Source: Sphingomonadales bacterium (GTDB lineage Bacteria; Pseudomonadota; Alphaproteobacteria; Sphingomonadales; Sphingomonadaceae). Taken from it: DNA of 52,068 nucleotides. Where the stretch lies: NCBI GenBank assembly GCA_028289885.1, contig JAQGKX010000020.1:1-52068 (forward strand), written 5' to 3'. Below are positions 19,383 to 28,552 of the stretch, piece by piece; the stretch's first letter is position 1; every line of letters begins with the position of its first letter. A program made the translations under genes and the position numbers. Under the pieces are notes generated by a model. It ran no database searches, had not been told where the DNA came from, and worked only from the letters and a program-made list of their open reading frames with translations.

Positions 19383-22148
19383 TCAATGTGCGGTGCCCCA
19401 GCTTTTCCCGGTGCCGATCTCAACGCCCAGCGGCACCGAAAGTTCGACCAGCGGCGCCGCTGCATTGGCCATGACGTCGCGGATGACGATGCTGGCTGCT
19501 TCGACGTCGCCTTCGGGCAGTTCGAAGACGAGTTCGTCATGGACTTGTAACAGCATCCGGACGTCGGGCAGCCCGGCTTTCGCAAGGGCTGGCAGCATGC
19601 GAACCATCGCGCGCTTGATGATGTCGGCACTTGTGCCCTGTATCGGCGCATTGATGGCAGCGCGTTCGCTACCCTGCCGCTCCGCCTGGTTCGAGGACTT
19701 TATGCGGGTGAAGTGCGTCTTGCGTCCGAACAATGTCGTCGTGAATCCGCACTCGCGCGTGGTTTCGAGCGTTTCTGCGATATAGCGGTTGATGCCCGGG
19801 AATCGTTCGAAATAGCGGTCGATCATCGCCTGCGCTTCGTCCGCCGTGATTCCCAATCGCCCTCCGAGCCCCCAACGCGAGATGCCATAAAGGATTGAAA
19901 AGTTGATCGTCTTGGCACGGCCTCGCGTGTCGCGATTGACCTCGCCGAACAATTCCATCGCCGTCAGGCTGTGAATATCGTCGCCATTGGCAAACGCATT
20001 CTTCAATGCGGGCACATCGGCCATATGCGCGGCCAATCGCAGTTCGATCTGGCTGTAATCGGCGCTGAGCAGGACGTTGCCCGGTTCCGCTATAAACGCC
20101 TCGCGAATGCGTCGCCCGTTCTCGGTGCGGATCGGGATGTTCTGCAGGTTAGGGTCGTTCGACGACAGCCGCCCGGTCTGGGCACCACTCAGCGAATAAC
20201 TGGTATGGACGCGACCGGTCTCCGGATTGACCTGCTGCTGCAAGGCGTCGGTATAGGTCGACTTCAGTTTCGCGATCTGGCGCCAGTCGAGGACCTTGCG
20301 CGCAATCGGCACGCCCTGTGCGGCCAGCCGTTCGAGTTCGTTGGCGTCGGTCGAATGCGCGCCTGCCTTGCCCTTGCGGCCACCTTTCAGGTCGAGTTTC
20401 TCGAACAAGACTTCGCCGAGTTGCTTGGGACTGCCGACGGCGAACTTGTGACCCGCAAGTTCATGGATTTCAGTCTCGAGCGCCGCCATCTGATAGGCAA
20501 ACTCGGACGATAGCGCGCGCAATTGCTCGGCATCGACCTTGACCCCCTCGCGCTCCATCGCGGCGATGACGGGCACGAGGGGTCGATCGACGCGCTCATA
20601 GACGGTGGTCGCGGCTTCGCGGGACAGGCGCGGCTTCAGGCGCTTCCACAGGCGGAACGTCACGTCGGCATCCTCGGCGGCATAGCGCGTCGCGTCTCGC
20701 AGCGGGACCTGGTCGAAACAAAGCTGACCCTTGCCCTTTCCACACACATCCGAAAACGCGATGGCCTTGTGACCGAAATGCTGGAGCGCGAGTTCGTCCA
20801 TGCTGTGATTGAACTGGCGACCGGCATCGAGCGCAAAGCTGATCACCAGTGTATCGTCAAACGGCGTTACCGCTATGCCGTGACGCGCCAATATGGTCAT
20901 GTCGTATTTCAGATTATGGGCGATCTTCAGCACGCTGGGGTCTGCCATTAGTGGACGCAGGCGGTCGAGCGCGACGTCCATCGGTATCTGCGACGGGATT
21001 TCCGAAAGCAGGTCCGAGCCGCCGTGCGCCAATGGGACATAACAGGCAAGGTTCGGAGCAACGCACAGGCTGAACCCGATCAGCTTTGCCTGTGTAGCGT
21101 CGAGGCCGTCGGTTTCGGTATCAATCGCAACAAAGCCGCTTGCGGTGGCGACTTCGATCCACTGGTCCAGCTTTTCCACCGTGGTCACGCATTCATAAGC
21201 GTCGAGGTCGAATGGCGTTTCGTCGATGGGTGCGGGTTCGGCTTTGGTTTGTGACGGCGACAGGACGATGGCCGCGCCGGCATCGAGCTTGGTAAGCAGC
21301 GATCGGAACCCGTGATGTTCCAGAAACGCGCGGAGCGGCGCGTCGGGAATTCCCTTGAGCAGCAAATCCTCAAGTGGTTCGGGAAGCGCGCGGTCACAGA
21401 CCAGCCGGACGAGTTCGCGCGACAGCCGCGCATTGTCGGCATGGTCGATCAGATTGTCGCGCAGCTTGCCGAGTTTCATCGTCGAAGCAGCGGCTAGAAC
21501 TGCTTCCAGTCCGCCATGCTCGATGATGAGTTTCGACGCGGTCTTCGGTCCGACACCGGGTACTCCGGGAACGTTATCGACGCTGTCGCCCATCAGCGCC
21601 AGCACATCGCCGAGCAGTTCGGGACCGACACCGAACTTTTCGACGACATAGTCAGGCCCGATGCGCCGGTTGTTCATCGTGTCGAGCAGGTCGAGACCCG
21701 GTTCGATCAGTTGCATCAAATCCTTGTCTGAGGATACGATCGTGACCGACCAGCCGGCCGCCAGCGCTGCCTTCGAATAACAGGCAATGATGTCATCCGC
21801 CTCCAGCCCCTCAGTCTCAATGCAGGGGATCGAAAATGCCCGCGTGGCGTCACGGATCATCGGGAATTGCGGGACCAGATCCTCGGGTGGCGGTGGCCGA
21901 TGTGCCTTGTACTTGTCGTACATGTCATTGCGGAATGTCTTGGACGACGCGTCGAGGATGACGGCCATGTGCGTCGGTCCATCCTCGCGGTGAAGCTGTT
22001 CGGCGAGCTTCCAGAGCATCGTCGTATAGCCATAAACCGCACCGACCGGCTCGCCACGAATGTTCGTGAGCGGCGGCAGGCGGTGATAGGCGCGGAAGAT
22101 ATAGCCTGAGCCGTCGACGAGATAGAGGTGTGGTGTGGGGGTGGACAT
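19383..22148 (-). CDS. polA: DNA polymerase I
   Basis: Gap-filling and repair polymerase. The ATG at 22148 (MSTPTPHLYLVDGSGYIF) fits the family; a 12-residue upstream extension does not. Residues 1-290 are the 5' nuclease (LEADDIIACYSK, SSDKDLMQLI, GVPGVGPKTASKLI). The proofreading exonuclease is intact, with AIDTETDGL, IAHNLKYDMTILA and YAAEDADVTFRLW. The polymerase domain has LLSADYSQIELRLAAHM (motif A), AKTINFSILYGISRWGL (motif B, O helix) and QVHDELVFE (motif C). At 921 residues it is full length with all three activities predicted. The start codon is 82 bases from that of divergent nadE. Confidence 0.97.
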   Translation of the reverse strand: MSTPTPHLYLVDGSGYIFRAYHRLPPLTNIRGEPVGAVYGYTTMLWKLAEQLHREDGPTHMAVILDASSKTFRNDMYDKYKAHRPPPPEDLVPQFPMIRDATRAFSIPCIETEGLEADDIIACYSKAALAAGWSVTIVSSDKDLMQLIEPGLDLLDTMNNRRIGPDYVVEKFGVGPELLGDVLALMGDSVDNVPGVPGVGPKTASKLIIEHGGLEAVLAAASTMKLGKLRDNLIDHADNARLSRELVRLVCDRALPEPLEDLLLKGIPDAPLRAFLEHHGFRSLLTKLDAGAAIVLSPSQTKAEPAPIDETPFDLDAYECVTTVEKLDQWIEVATASGFVAIDTETDGLDATQAKLIGFSLCVAPNLACYVPLAHGGSDLLSEIPSQIPMDVALDRLRPLMADPSVLKIAHNLKYDMTILARHGIAVTPFDDTLVISFALDAGRQFNHSMDELALQHFGHKAIAFSDVCGKGKGQLCFDQVPLRDATRYAAEDADVTFRLWKRLKPRLSREAATTVYERVDRPLVPVIAAMEREGVKVDAEQLRALSSEFAYQMAALETEIHELAGHKFAVGSPKQLGEVLFEKLDLKGGRKGKAGAHSTDANELERLAAQGVPIARKVLDWRQIAKLKSTYTDALQQQVNPETGRVHTSYSLSGAQTGRLSSNDPNLQNIPIRTENGRRIREAFIAEPGNVLLSADYSQIELRLAAHMADVPALKNAFANGDDIHSLTAMELFGEVNRDTRGRAKTINFSILYGISRWGLGGRLGITADEAQAMIDRYFERFPGINRYIAETLETTRECGFTTTLFGRKTHFTRIKSSNQAERQGSERAAINAPIQGTSADIIKRAMVRMLPALAKAGLPDVRMLLQVHDELVFELPEGDVEAASIVIRDVMANAAAPLVELSVPLGVEIGTGKSWGTAH

Positions 22149-22230
22149 ATGTCGCACGGATAGCCGTTGCGGGCGCTGTGGCAAAGCCCCCGGGGTTGCA
22201 GCAAAAGCACAGCGCTCATAGGCAAGCGAA

Positions 22231-23880
22231 ATGCAGTTGAAAATCGTTCTCGCGCAGGTGTCTCAGTCGGTCGGCGACCTGAGCGGCAATGCCGCCGGGA
22301 TGCGCGACATCCGCGCGCTTCATCCCGATGCCGACCTAATCCTGTTCCCCGAGTTGCAGCTGATCGGATATCCACCGGAAGATCTGGTGTTGAAGCCTGC
22401 GCTGATAGAGCGGGCGCGGGTCGAACTCGACAGGCTGGCGCTCGTGACCAGCGATGACGGTCCGGCAATGCTGGTGGGTACGGTCATGCAGGTCGCTGGC
22501 GCGCTCTACAACGCCGTGGCGCTGCTCGATGGCGGCAAGGTGGCAGCGGTGCGGACCAAGCACGAATTGCCGAACTATGGCACGTTCGACGAAAAGCGCC
22601 TGTTCGCGGCGGGGCCATTGCCCAAGCCAATCGAATTTCGCGGCGTCCGTATCGGAGTGCCGATCTGCGAAGACATCTGGTTCCCCGCCGTCACCGGTCA
22701 TTTGAAGGCGTCGGGAGCGGAAATTCTGCTGGTACCCAACGGCAGCCCGTACGAAATTGCGAAAGATGATTTCAGGGTCGGAGGCGTCGCGATGGAGCGG
22801 GTGCGCGAGACCGGGCTGCCGCTGGCTTATCTCAACAGGACCGGCGGACAGGACGAGCTGGTCTTCGACGGTGCCAGCTTTGTCGTCAACGGGGATGGAT
22901 CGTTGGCGCATCAGTTTCCCGAGTGGGACGAAGCGATCATCGAGACACTGTGGACCAAGGGTGCCGACGGCTGGCGGTGCAACCAGGGACCCAGGGCTGA
23001 GCTCGACCCTTACCCGGCCGATATCTATAGCGCGATGGTCGTGGGCTTGCGCGATTACGTCAATGCGAACCGCTTTCCGGGCGTCGTACTCGGGCTGTCA
23101 GGAGGCATTGATTCGGCTTTGTCGGCGGCGGTCGCGGTCGATGCGCTTGGCGCCGATCGCGTTTGGTGCGTCATGCTGCCGTCGCGGTTCACCGCCGATA
23201 TCTCGACCAGCGATGCGGCGGAATGTGCGCGGATGATGGGCTGCCGCCTCGACACCATACCCATTGCAGAGGCCATGACGGCATTCGATTCGATGCTTGG
23301 CCATGTATTCGAGGGCCGATCGCCCGATTTGGCCGAGGAAAATATTCAGTCGCGGATTCGTGGGCTGACCTTAATGGCGATCAGCAACAAGTTCGGGCCG
23401 ATGCTGCTGACCACCGGAAACAAGTCGGAAATGTCAGTGGGATATGCGACGATCTACGGCGATATGGCGGGCGGATATTCTGTGCTGAAGGACGCGTACA
23501 AAACGACGGTGTTCGCGCTGTCACGATGGCGGAACGAGCATCGTCCAAGCTTTGGACTTGGGCCGGATGGGCCGGTCATGCCCGACCGCGTGATAACGCG
23601 GCCACCATCGGCTGAATTGCGCGACGACCAGAAGGATTCGGATTCTTTGCCACCCTATGAAGTTCTCGATCCGATCCTTCACGGGCTGGTCGAACAGGAA
23701 CTGTCGGTGGCGGAAATCGTGGCAAAAGGCTTCGACCATGACGTCGTCGCGCGGATCGAGCGGCTGCTTTACGTAGCCGAGTATAAGCGGCGACAGTCCC
23801 CGCCCGGCGTCAAGCTGGGGTTGCGCAATTTTGGACGCGACCGCCGTTACCCGATCACCAACGCGTTTCGCACGATATGA
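22231..23880 (+). CDS. nadE: Glutamine-dependent NAD+ synthetase
   Basis: Makes NAD+ from nicotinate adenine dinucleotide with ammonia from glutamine. The N-terminal nitrilase-like glutaminase has the Glu41-Lys110-Cys146 triad (LILFPE; RTKHELPNYG; VPICEDIWF). The C-terminal synthetase has the ATP pyrophosphatase loop LGLSGGIDSALSAAV near residue 290, and the DLAEENIQSRIRG and TTGNKSEMSVGYAT motifs. At 549 residues it is the two-domain form and needs no separate glutaminase. The ATGA stop overlaps the gltX start, so the two are translationally coupled. Confidence 0.96.
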   Translation: MQLKIVLAQVSQSVGDLSGNAAGMRDIRALHPDADLILFPELQLIGYPPEDLVLKPALIERARVELDRLALVTSDDGPAMLVGTVMQVAGALYNAVALLDGGKVAAVRTKHELPNYGTFDEKRLFAAGPLPKPIEFRGVRIGVPICEDIWFPAVTGHLKASGAEILLVPNGSPYEIAKDDFRVGGVAMERVRETGLPLAYLNRTGGQDELVFDGASFVVNGDGSLAHQFPEWDEAIIETLWTKGADGWRCNQGPRAELDPYPADIYSAMVVGLRDYVNANRFPGVVLGLSGGIDSALSAAVAVDALGADRVWCVMLPSRFTADISTSDAAECARMMGCRLDTIPIAEAMTAFDSMLGHVFEGRSPDLAEENIQSRIRGLTLMAISNKFGPMLLTTGNKSEMSVGYATIYGDMAGGYSVLKDAYKTTVFALSRWRNEHRPSFGLGPDGPVMPDRVITRPPSAELRDDQKDSDSLPPYEVLDPILHGLVEQELSVAEIVAKGFDHDVVARIERLLYVAEYKRRQSPPGVKLGLRNFGRDRRYPITNAFRTI

Positions 23881-25184
23881 CCGTCGTCACCCGCTTTGCT
23901 CCTTCGCCGACGGGGCGACTCCATGTCGGCAACATCCGCGCGGCGCTTCACAACTGGCTTTGGGCGCGCAAGCATGGTGGGCGGTTCATCCTGCGCATTG
24001 ACGATACCGACGCCGCGCGTTCGACAGAGGCGTTCGTCGCGGCAATACGTGCCGATCTCGACTGGCTTGGATTAAGGCGAGACGGTGAGGCGCGGCAATC
24101 CGAACGGTTCGCCCTATATGAGGCCCAGTTCGAAAAGTTGCGAGCAGCGGGTCGCGTGTACCCGGCCTACGAAACGCCGCAGGAACTCGACTTGAAGCGA
24201 AAGGTCCAGCTTGGACGGGGCTTGCCGCCGGTTTACGACCGCGCTGCCTTGACCGATGCGGCACCGACGGACCGCGAGCCGCACTGGCGTTTCAAGCTCG
24301 ATCACGATGCACCAATACAATGGGACGACCTGATTCGTGGGGAGCAGCGTTTCGACCCTCACTTGTTGAGCGACCCCGTCATCCGCCGTGCCGATGGATC
24401 GTGGCTGTACCTGCTGCCGTCCGCAATCGACGACGTCGACATGGGCATCACTCACGTCGTTCGCGGCGAGGATCATGTGTCCAATACGGCATCGCAGTTG
24501 CAGATGTTCATCGCTCTTGGTGCCACGCCGCCAGCGTTTGCACATGAAGCCTTGCTGGTGGGAAGCGAGGGCAAATTGTCCAAGCGCCTTGGAGCACTCG
24601 GGTGCGACGAATTGCGGGAGGAGGGTATCGAGCCGATCGCGCTTCTCGCACTACTTGCGCGGTTGGGCACGAGTGATCCGGTCGAACCGGTTACCGATAC
24701 GCAACCCCTGATCGAAGCTATCGACTTCGGCCGGTTCGGACGTGCGCCCGCGCGGTTCGACAATGGCGAACTTGCCGGGTTGAACGCAAAGATCCTGCAT
24801 CGGACCGACTTCGAAGCCGTGGCGGATCGTCTGCCCACCGGCATGGATGCCCAGACATGGGCAACCATCCGTCCCAATCTGAAGACCGTCGCCGAAGCCG
24901 CCGACTGGTGGCAGGTGATAGAGGGGCCGATCGAAGCCGCTCCCGATACGGGGGATCGCGACTTCCTTGCCGCAGCCGTCGAAATCGCATCCGAAATCGA
25001 CTGGTTGGCGGACCCATGGCATACCCTGACCTCGGCGCTGAAGGTGCGAACCGGGCGCAGCGGCAAGGCGCTGTTCCTGCCGCTGCGGCGGGCACTGACC
25101 AATCTCGACCATGGGCCGGATATGGCGACCCTGCTCCCGTTGATCGGTCGCGACCGTGCCATCGCGAGATTGAGCCGGCTTTAA
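23877..25184 (+). CDS. gltX: Glutamyl-tRNA synthetase
   Basis: Class I synthetase charging tRNA-Glu (and possibly tRNA-Gln in organisms using GatCAB). The HIGH motif is HVGN at residues 16-19 within FAPSPTGRLHVGNIRAAL. The KMSKS-type loop reads GKLSKRLGALG near residue 235. At 435 residues it is shorter than E. coli GltX. This fits the compact GluRS2 type of alphaproteobacteria, which often carry two glutamyl synthetases, so a second copy may exist elsewhere. It overlaps nadE by 4 bases. Confidence 0.93.
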   Translation: MTVVTRFAPSPTGRLHVGNIRAALHNWLWARKHGGRFILRIDDTDAARSTEAFVAAIRADLDWLGLRRDGEARQSERFALYEAQFEKLRAAGRVYPAYETPQELDLKRKVQLGRGLPPVYDRAALTDAAPTDREPHWRFKLDHDAPIQWDDLIRGEQRFDPHLLSDPVIRRADGSWLYLLPSAIDDVDMGITHVVRGEDHVSNTASQLQMFIALGATPPAFAHEALLVGSEGKLSKRLGALGCDELREEGIEPIALLALLARLGTSDPVEPVTDTQPLIEAIDFGRFGRAPARFDNGELAGLNAKILHRTDFEAVADRLPTGMDAQTWATIRPNLKTVAEAADWWQVIEGPIEAAPDTGDRDFLAAAVEIASEIDWLADPWHTLTSALKVRTGRSGKALFLPLRRALTNLDHGPDMATLLPLIGRDRAIARLSRL

Positions 25185-25264
25185 CGTTCGCGTCGCGAAG
25201 GATGTGGCGTAGCTGATTGCGAAGGGGGCTGGCAGCGTCGCGCCAGTCGGCCTATCTTGGGCAG

Positions 25265-25618
25265 ATGTCGATCATTCCCCGCCCTTCCTCTCCACGCGTG
25301 GCCTTGCGTGATGCCGTGTCGTTCATGCGTCAGCGTCGTCCGCACCAGATCGTGTTTCTCGCACTTGCGATTGCGATTCCGATCGCGGTGTTTCTGGCAT
25401 TCATCAATGAATTCAACCGCACCCCCGAATGGCATCCGCCCGAGGTGATGTACGTCAAGCAATGGTCGGCAGAGCGCACGCGCGCCGAAATCGCAGCGCA
25501 GCAGGCGCGCGACCTTCCCGCGGAACTGGCGAAGAAAAAGCAGATCGAGGAGTGGCAGGCCGAACGTCGTGCGCAGTTCAAGCGGGCGCGGGATGCGTTG
25601 CGCAGCGTCGGCATTTGA
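25265..25618 (+). CDS. Small single-pass membrane protein, unknown
   Basis: A 117-residue protein not assigned to a named family. The ATG at 25265 is preferred over an in-frame start 48 bases upstream because of the fit to the gene pair. It shows a basic N-terminus, one membrane helix at about residues 30-47 (IVFLALAIAIPIAVFLAFIN), then a charged helical tail rich in Arg, Glu and Lys (AQQARDLPAELAKKKQIEEW). It would place the tail in the periplasm or cytoplasm depending on orientation. Its TGA overlaps the likely TTG start of ribD, suggesting co-translation. Function unknown; no link to riboflavin synthesis can be shown. Confidence 0.7.
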   Translation: MSIIPRPSSPRVALRDAVSFMRQRRPHQIVFLALAIAIPIAVFLAFINEFNRTPEWHPPEVMYVKQWSAERTRAEIAAQQARDLPAELAKKKQIEEWQAERRAQFKRARDALRSVGI

Positions 25619-26580
25619 TCATCGACGAACGGCTTATGGGGGCGGCGATCGCGCTTGGTGAGCGCGGGCGCGGGCAAACAGCCCCGAACCCCAACGTCGG
25701 CTGCGTCATCGTGAAAGATGGCTGTGTCGTCGGACGTGGCTGGACGCAGCCAGGCGGACGCCCGCACGCCGAAGCCATGGCGCTGGAACAGGCAGGTGTT
25801 CAGGCGCGAGGCAGCACCTTGTATGTAACGCTCGAACCCTGCGCCCATCGCAGCGTGCGTGGACCGGCTTGTGCCGATTCTATCATCGACAGCGGCATTG
25901 CCCGCGTGGTGGCCGCCGTCCGCGACCCCGACTCGCGAACCGATGGTCAGGGGTTCGCCCGTTTGAGCGCAGCCGGCATCGTAGTCGATGTCGGGGTTCG
26001 ATCGGTCGAGGCCGAAAGGTCAATGGCCGGTTTCCTGTTCCGACGCCGTCGCCAGCGCCCGCATATCTCTCTGAAACTCGCGCTATCGCTGGATGGCTGC
26101 ATCGCCCTTGCCGACGGCAGCAGTAAATGGATCACCGGATCCGAGGCGCGCGCGCACGGGCATCTTGAACGTGCGCGGGCCGACGTCATTCTGGTGGGAC
26201 GCGGTACGTACGACGCCGATGCGCCGCTGCTCGATGTGCGATTGCCCGGACTCGAAGGCCGCTCTCCGGTCCGGGCATTGTTGACACACGGAGATGCACC
26301 GGCTGGCTGGCGGGCGATTGCGGCTCCGGGAGCAATCGACACACTGGAGGGCGACACTCTCCTGGTCGAAGGTGGTGCGCAGACGGCCTCTGCGTTTCTG
26401 AAGGCCGATCTTGTAGACAGGCTCCTGATTTACCGTGCGCCGATACTGATCGGGGGAAAGCCCAGCCTTGCCGACATCGGGCTGGCCAACTTGGCGGATG
26501 CCCACGGACGATGGAAACTGCTGGTCACGCGTACGCTTGGCAACGACCGGCTCGACATCTACGAACGCATTCGGGAGTAA
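25615..26580 (+). CDS. ribD: Bifunctional riboflavin biosynthesis deaminase/reductase RibD
   Basis: Deaminates and then reduces the GTP-derived pyrimidine in riboflavin synthesis. The deaminase zinc site is HAEAMAL and LEPCAHRSVRGPACADSI (HAE plus PC-x8-C). The reductase domain begins at LKLALSLDGCIALADGSSKW and has DVILVGRGTYDAD and LLVEGGAQTASAF. The family's N-terminal DERLMGAAIAL lies upstream of the first ATG (25636), so I place the start at the TTG at 25615, overlapping the previous stop; the ATG remains an alternative. At 321 residues it is somewhat short for a two-domain RibD but both domains are complete. Confidence 0.93.
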   Translation: MIIDERLMGAAIALGERGRGQTAPNPNVGCVIVKDGCVVGRGWTQPGGRPHAEAMALEQAGVQARGSTLYVTLEPCAHRSVRGPACADSIIDSGIARVVAAVRDPDSRTDGQGFARLSAAGIVVDVGVRSVEAERSMAGFLFRRRRQRPHISLKLALSLDGCIALADGSSKWITGSEARAHGHLERARADVILVGRGTYDADAPLLDVRLPGLEGRSPVRALLTHGDAPAGWRAIAAPGAIDTLEGDTLLVEGGAQTASAFLKADLVDRLLIYRAPILIGGKPSLADIGLANLADAHGRWKLLVTRTLGNDRLDIYERIRE

Positions 26581-26584
26581 TCGC

Positions 26585-27199
26585 ATGTTCACTGGCATCA
26601 TCACCGATCTCGGCACGGTCCGCAGCGTCGAGGCGCGTGGAGATACGCGCATGGTCATTGCCACCAGTTATGACCTGGAGACGGTGGACATGGGCGCCTC
26701 GATCGCCTGTTCGGGCGTTTGCCTGACGGTGGTCGCAAAGGGTGCGGACAGCTTTACCGTGGATGTCTCCGCCGAAAGCGTCGATCGCACGTCGCCCGCG
26801 ATGTGGAAGCAGGGCGCGCGGCTGAACCTGGAACGAGCCGTGAAGGTCGGCGACGAACTCGGTGGGCATATCGTCACCGGTCACGTCGATGGAGTAGGAA
26901 CTGTCGTCGAGGTTCGTCCCAAAGGGGATTCGCTGCGGATCACCATTTCGGTCCATTCCGCCATTGCGCCGTACATCGCGGAAAAGGGATCGATTACCAT
27001 CGACGGTGTTTCGCTTACGGTGAACCAGGTCGAGGATCAGGCGGACGGCACTGCGCGTTTTGCCGTGAACATCATCCCGCACACCGCCGAAAAGACCACC
27101 GTCGGTTCACTCTCAGCGGGGGACACCGTCAACCTCGAGATCGACGTTCTGGCACGCTACCTCGCCCGCATGCAGCAGGCGCTCGCCCGGCGCGCCTGA
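26585..27199 (+). CDS. ribE: Riboflavin synthase alpha subunit
   Basis: Dismutates two 6,7-dimethyl-8-ribityllumazines to riboflavin. The ATG at 26585, four bases after ribD, gives the diagnostic start MFTGIITDLGTV. Two lumazine-binding repeats are visible: GASIACSGVCLTVV with SAESVDRTSP, and GHIVTGHVDGVGTV with GVSLTVNQVE. At 204 residues the length is normal. It forms a pair with ribD; ribBA and ribH, which commonly follow, are absent here, and galU comes next on the opposite strand. No FMN riboswitch is seen upstream of the pair. Confidence 0.95.
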   Translation: MFTGIITDLGTVRSVEARGDTRMVIATSYDLETVDMGASIACSGVCLTVVAKGADSFTVDVSAESVDRTSPAMWKQGARLNLERAVKVGDELGGHIVTGHVDGVGTVVEVRPKGDSLRITISVHSAIAPYIAEKGSITIDGVSLTVNQVEDQADGTARFAVNIIPHTAEKTTVGSLSAGDTVNLEIDVLARYLARMQQALARRA

Positions 27200-27201
27200 C
27201 C

Positions 27202-28068
27202 CTATCCGAGGTCGCGGGCTTTCAGGAACGCCGCAACCGTAGGCCCAACGTCCTCACGCGCCAGCGCCAGCGCGATGTTCGCGGTGATGAAGCCCGCCTT
27301 GTCGCCGCAGTCGAATCGCTGGCCATCGAAGGCCCATGCGTGAAATGGCTGTTTACCGATCATCTGGGCCATCGCGTCGGTCAACTGGATTTCGTTCCCG
27401 GCACCACGTGCCTGATTTTCAAGCACGGCCATGACTTCAGGCTGCAGGATGTAGCGTCCGGGTATCATCAGGTTTGACGGTGCGGAACCCAGATCGGGTT
27501 TTTCCACCAGACCGGTAACTTCGACCAACTGCCCGTCGATGCGCCCCGGCGTGATGATTCCGTATTTCGATGTTTCGCTCGCAGGCACCTCGTACCCGCA
27601 CACCAGATTGCCGCCGACCTTTTCATAGGCCGCAACCATCTGCGCCATGCAACCGGGCGCGCCGACCATCAGTTCGTCAGGCAGGAAAATCGCGAACGGT
27701 TCGTCCCCGATGATGTGACGCGCGCACCAGACGGCGTGGCCCAGGCCGATCGGGTCCTGCTGGCGGACGTAGATCACCTCGCCGGGCTTAAAGCGGGTAT
27801 CCTCGATCGCATCCATCGACTTGCCGCGCGTCGTCAGCAAGTTCTCGAGTTCGAACGATATGTCGAAATGGTCCTCGATTGCGGATTTTCCGCGACCGGT
27901 GACGAAAATCATCTGCTCGATCCCCGCCTCACGCGCTTCATCGACCGCGTACTGGATCAAGGGACGATCGACGACCGGCAGCATTTCCTTCGGTATGGCC
28001 TTGGTCGCCGGCAGGAAGCGTGTTCCCAATCCACCGACGGGGAACACTGCCTTGCGGATTTTCTTCAT
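27202..28068 (-). CDS. galU: UTP-glucose-1-phosphate uridylyltransferase
   Basis: Makes UDP-glucose for envelope polysaccharides and glycolipids. The 288-residue nucleotidyltransferase has AVFPVGGLGTRFLPATKAIP at residues 8-27, KEMLPVVDRPLIQYAVDEA, and VEKPDLGSAPSNLMIPGRYI. It is the bacterial GalU form. It converges on ribE with two bases between stops and is preceded by a 20-base gap and a tiny membrane protein gene. Confidence 0.96.
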   Translation of the reverse strand: MKKIRKAVFPVGGLGTRFLPATKAIPKEMLPVVDRPLIQYAVDEAREAGIEQMIFVTGRGKSAIEDHFDISFELENLLTTRGKSMDAIEDTRFKPGEVIYVRQQDPIGLGHAVWCARHIIGDEPFAIFLPDELMVGAPGCMAQMVAAYEKVGGNLVCGYEVPASETSKYGIITPGRIDGQLVEVTGLVEKPDLGSAPSNLMIPGRYILQPEVMAVLENQARGAGNEIQLTDAMAQMIGKQPFHAWAFDGQRFDCGDKAGFITANIALALAREDVGPTVAAFLKARDLG

Positions 28069-28088
28069 TGGTGTGGCCCCCGAAGTTT

Positions 28089-28301
28089 TCAGTCTGACTC
28101 GGGCTGGGGGCCATCATGTTTCACGACGGCTTCCCCCTTGCCCTTGTCGCGATTGGTATAAAGCAATGCCGCCACAAGCGCCGCCGAACCGATGCCCATC
28201 GCCGCCCCAGCGGCGACCCAACGCGTGTTGGATTTGTCCGTCTTGCCCCCGTTTTCCGGCTTGGACGTTTTGGCGGGCTTTGGTTTTTTAGGATCGGTCA
28301 T
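28089..28301 (-). CDS. Tiny Lys-rich single-pass membrane protein, unknown
   Basis: A 70-residue ORF upstream of galU on the same strand. The ATG at 28301 is preferred because an upstream start would run further towards the tRNA without adding any feature. The first 27 residues are Lys/Pro-rich (DPKKPKPAKTSKPENGGKTD), followed by a Gly/Ala-rich membrane helix (VAAGAAMGIGSAALVAALLY) and a charged tail. No family recognised. The positively charged N-terminus would stay in the cytoplasm. It is plausible as a real gene from composition and spacing, but the evidence is modest. Confidence 0.5.
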   Translation of the reverse strand: MTDPKKPKPAKTSKPENGGKTDKSNTRWVAAGAAMGIGSAALVAALLYTNRDKGKGEAVVKHDGPQPESD

Positions 28302-28375
28302 GGCGTCCGTTACAACATGGAGCAGGAAGTTAGGTTCCACCCCCGACAGCGACGGGAGTCAACTATGGAGAACCA

Positions 28376-28451
28376 TGGTGCCGCCTATAGGATTCGAACC
28401 TACGACCCCCGCATTACGAATGCGATGCTCTACCAACTGAGCTAAGGCGGC
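28376..28451 (-). tRNA. tRNA-Thr (anticodon CGU)
   Basis: A 76-base cloverleaf on the minus strand with encoded CCA. The acceptor stem GCCGCCT pairs with AGGCGGC and has discriminator A. D-arm is TAGCTCAGTTGGTAGAGCA. The anticodon stem TCGCA/TGCGG holds loop TTCGTAA (anticodon CGT), and the T-arm contains GGTTCGAATCC. It reads ACG codons. Confidence 0.96.
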
Positions 28452-28552
28452 ACGGATGGCGGGGTCGCGCTTATCAGTGGTGGGCGGGCGCGGCAAGTGT
28501 GGCGGTGCTGGAAACAGGCCTTAACGGCTTCGTAACCACATCTGGAGCATTC

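Noticed and set aside
25187-25200. Palindrome TTCGCG-T-CGCGAA after gltX
   Set aside because: No T-run, so not a terminator; short GC-rich palindromes are expected by chance here.
28192-28440. Plus-strand open frame across tRNA-Thr (contains PPIGFEPTTPALRMRC)
   Set aside because: Antisense of tRNA-Thr; typical tRNA artefact.
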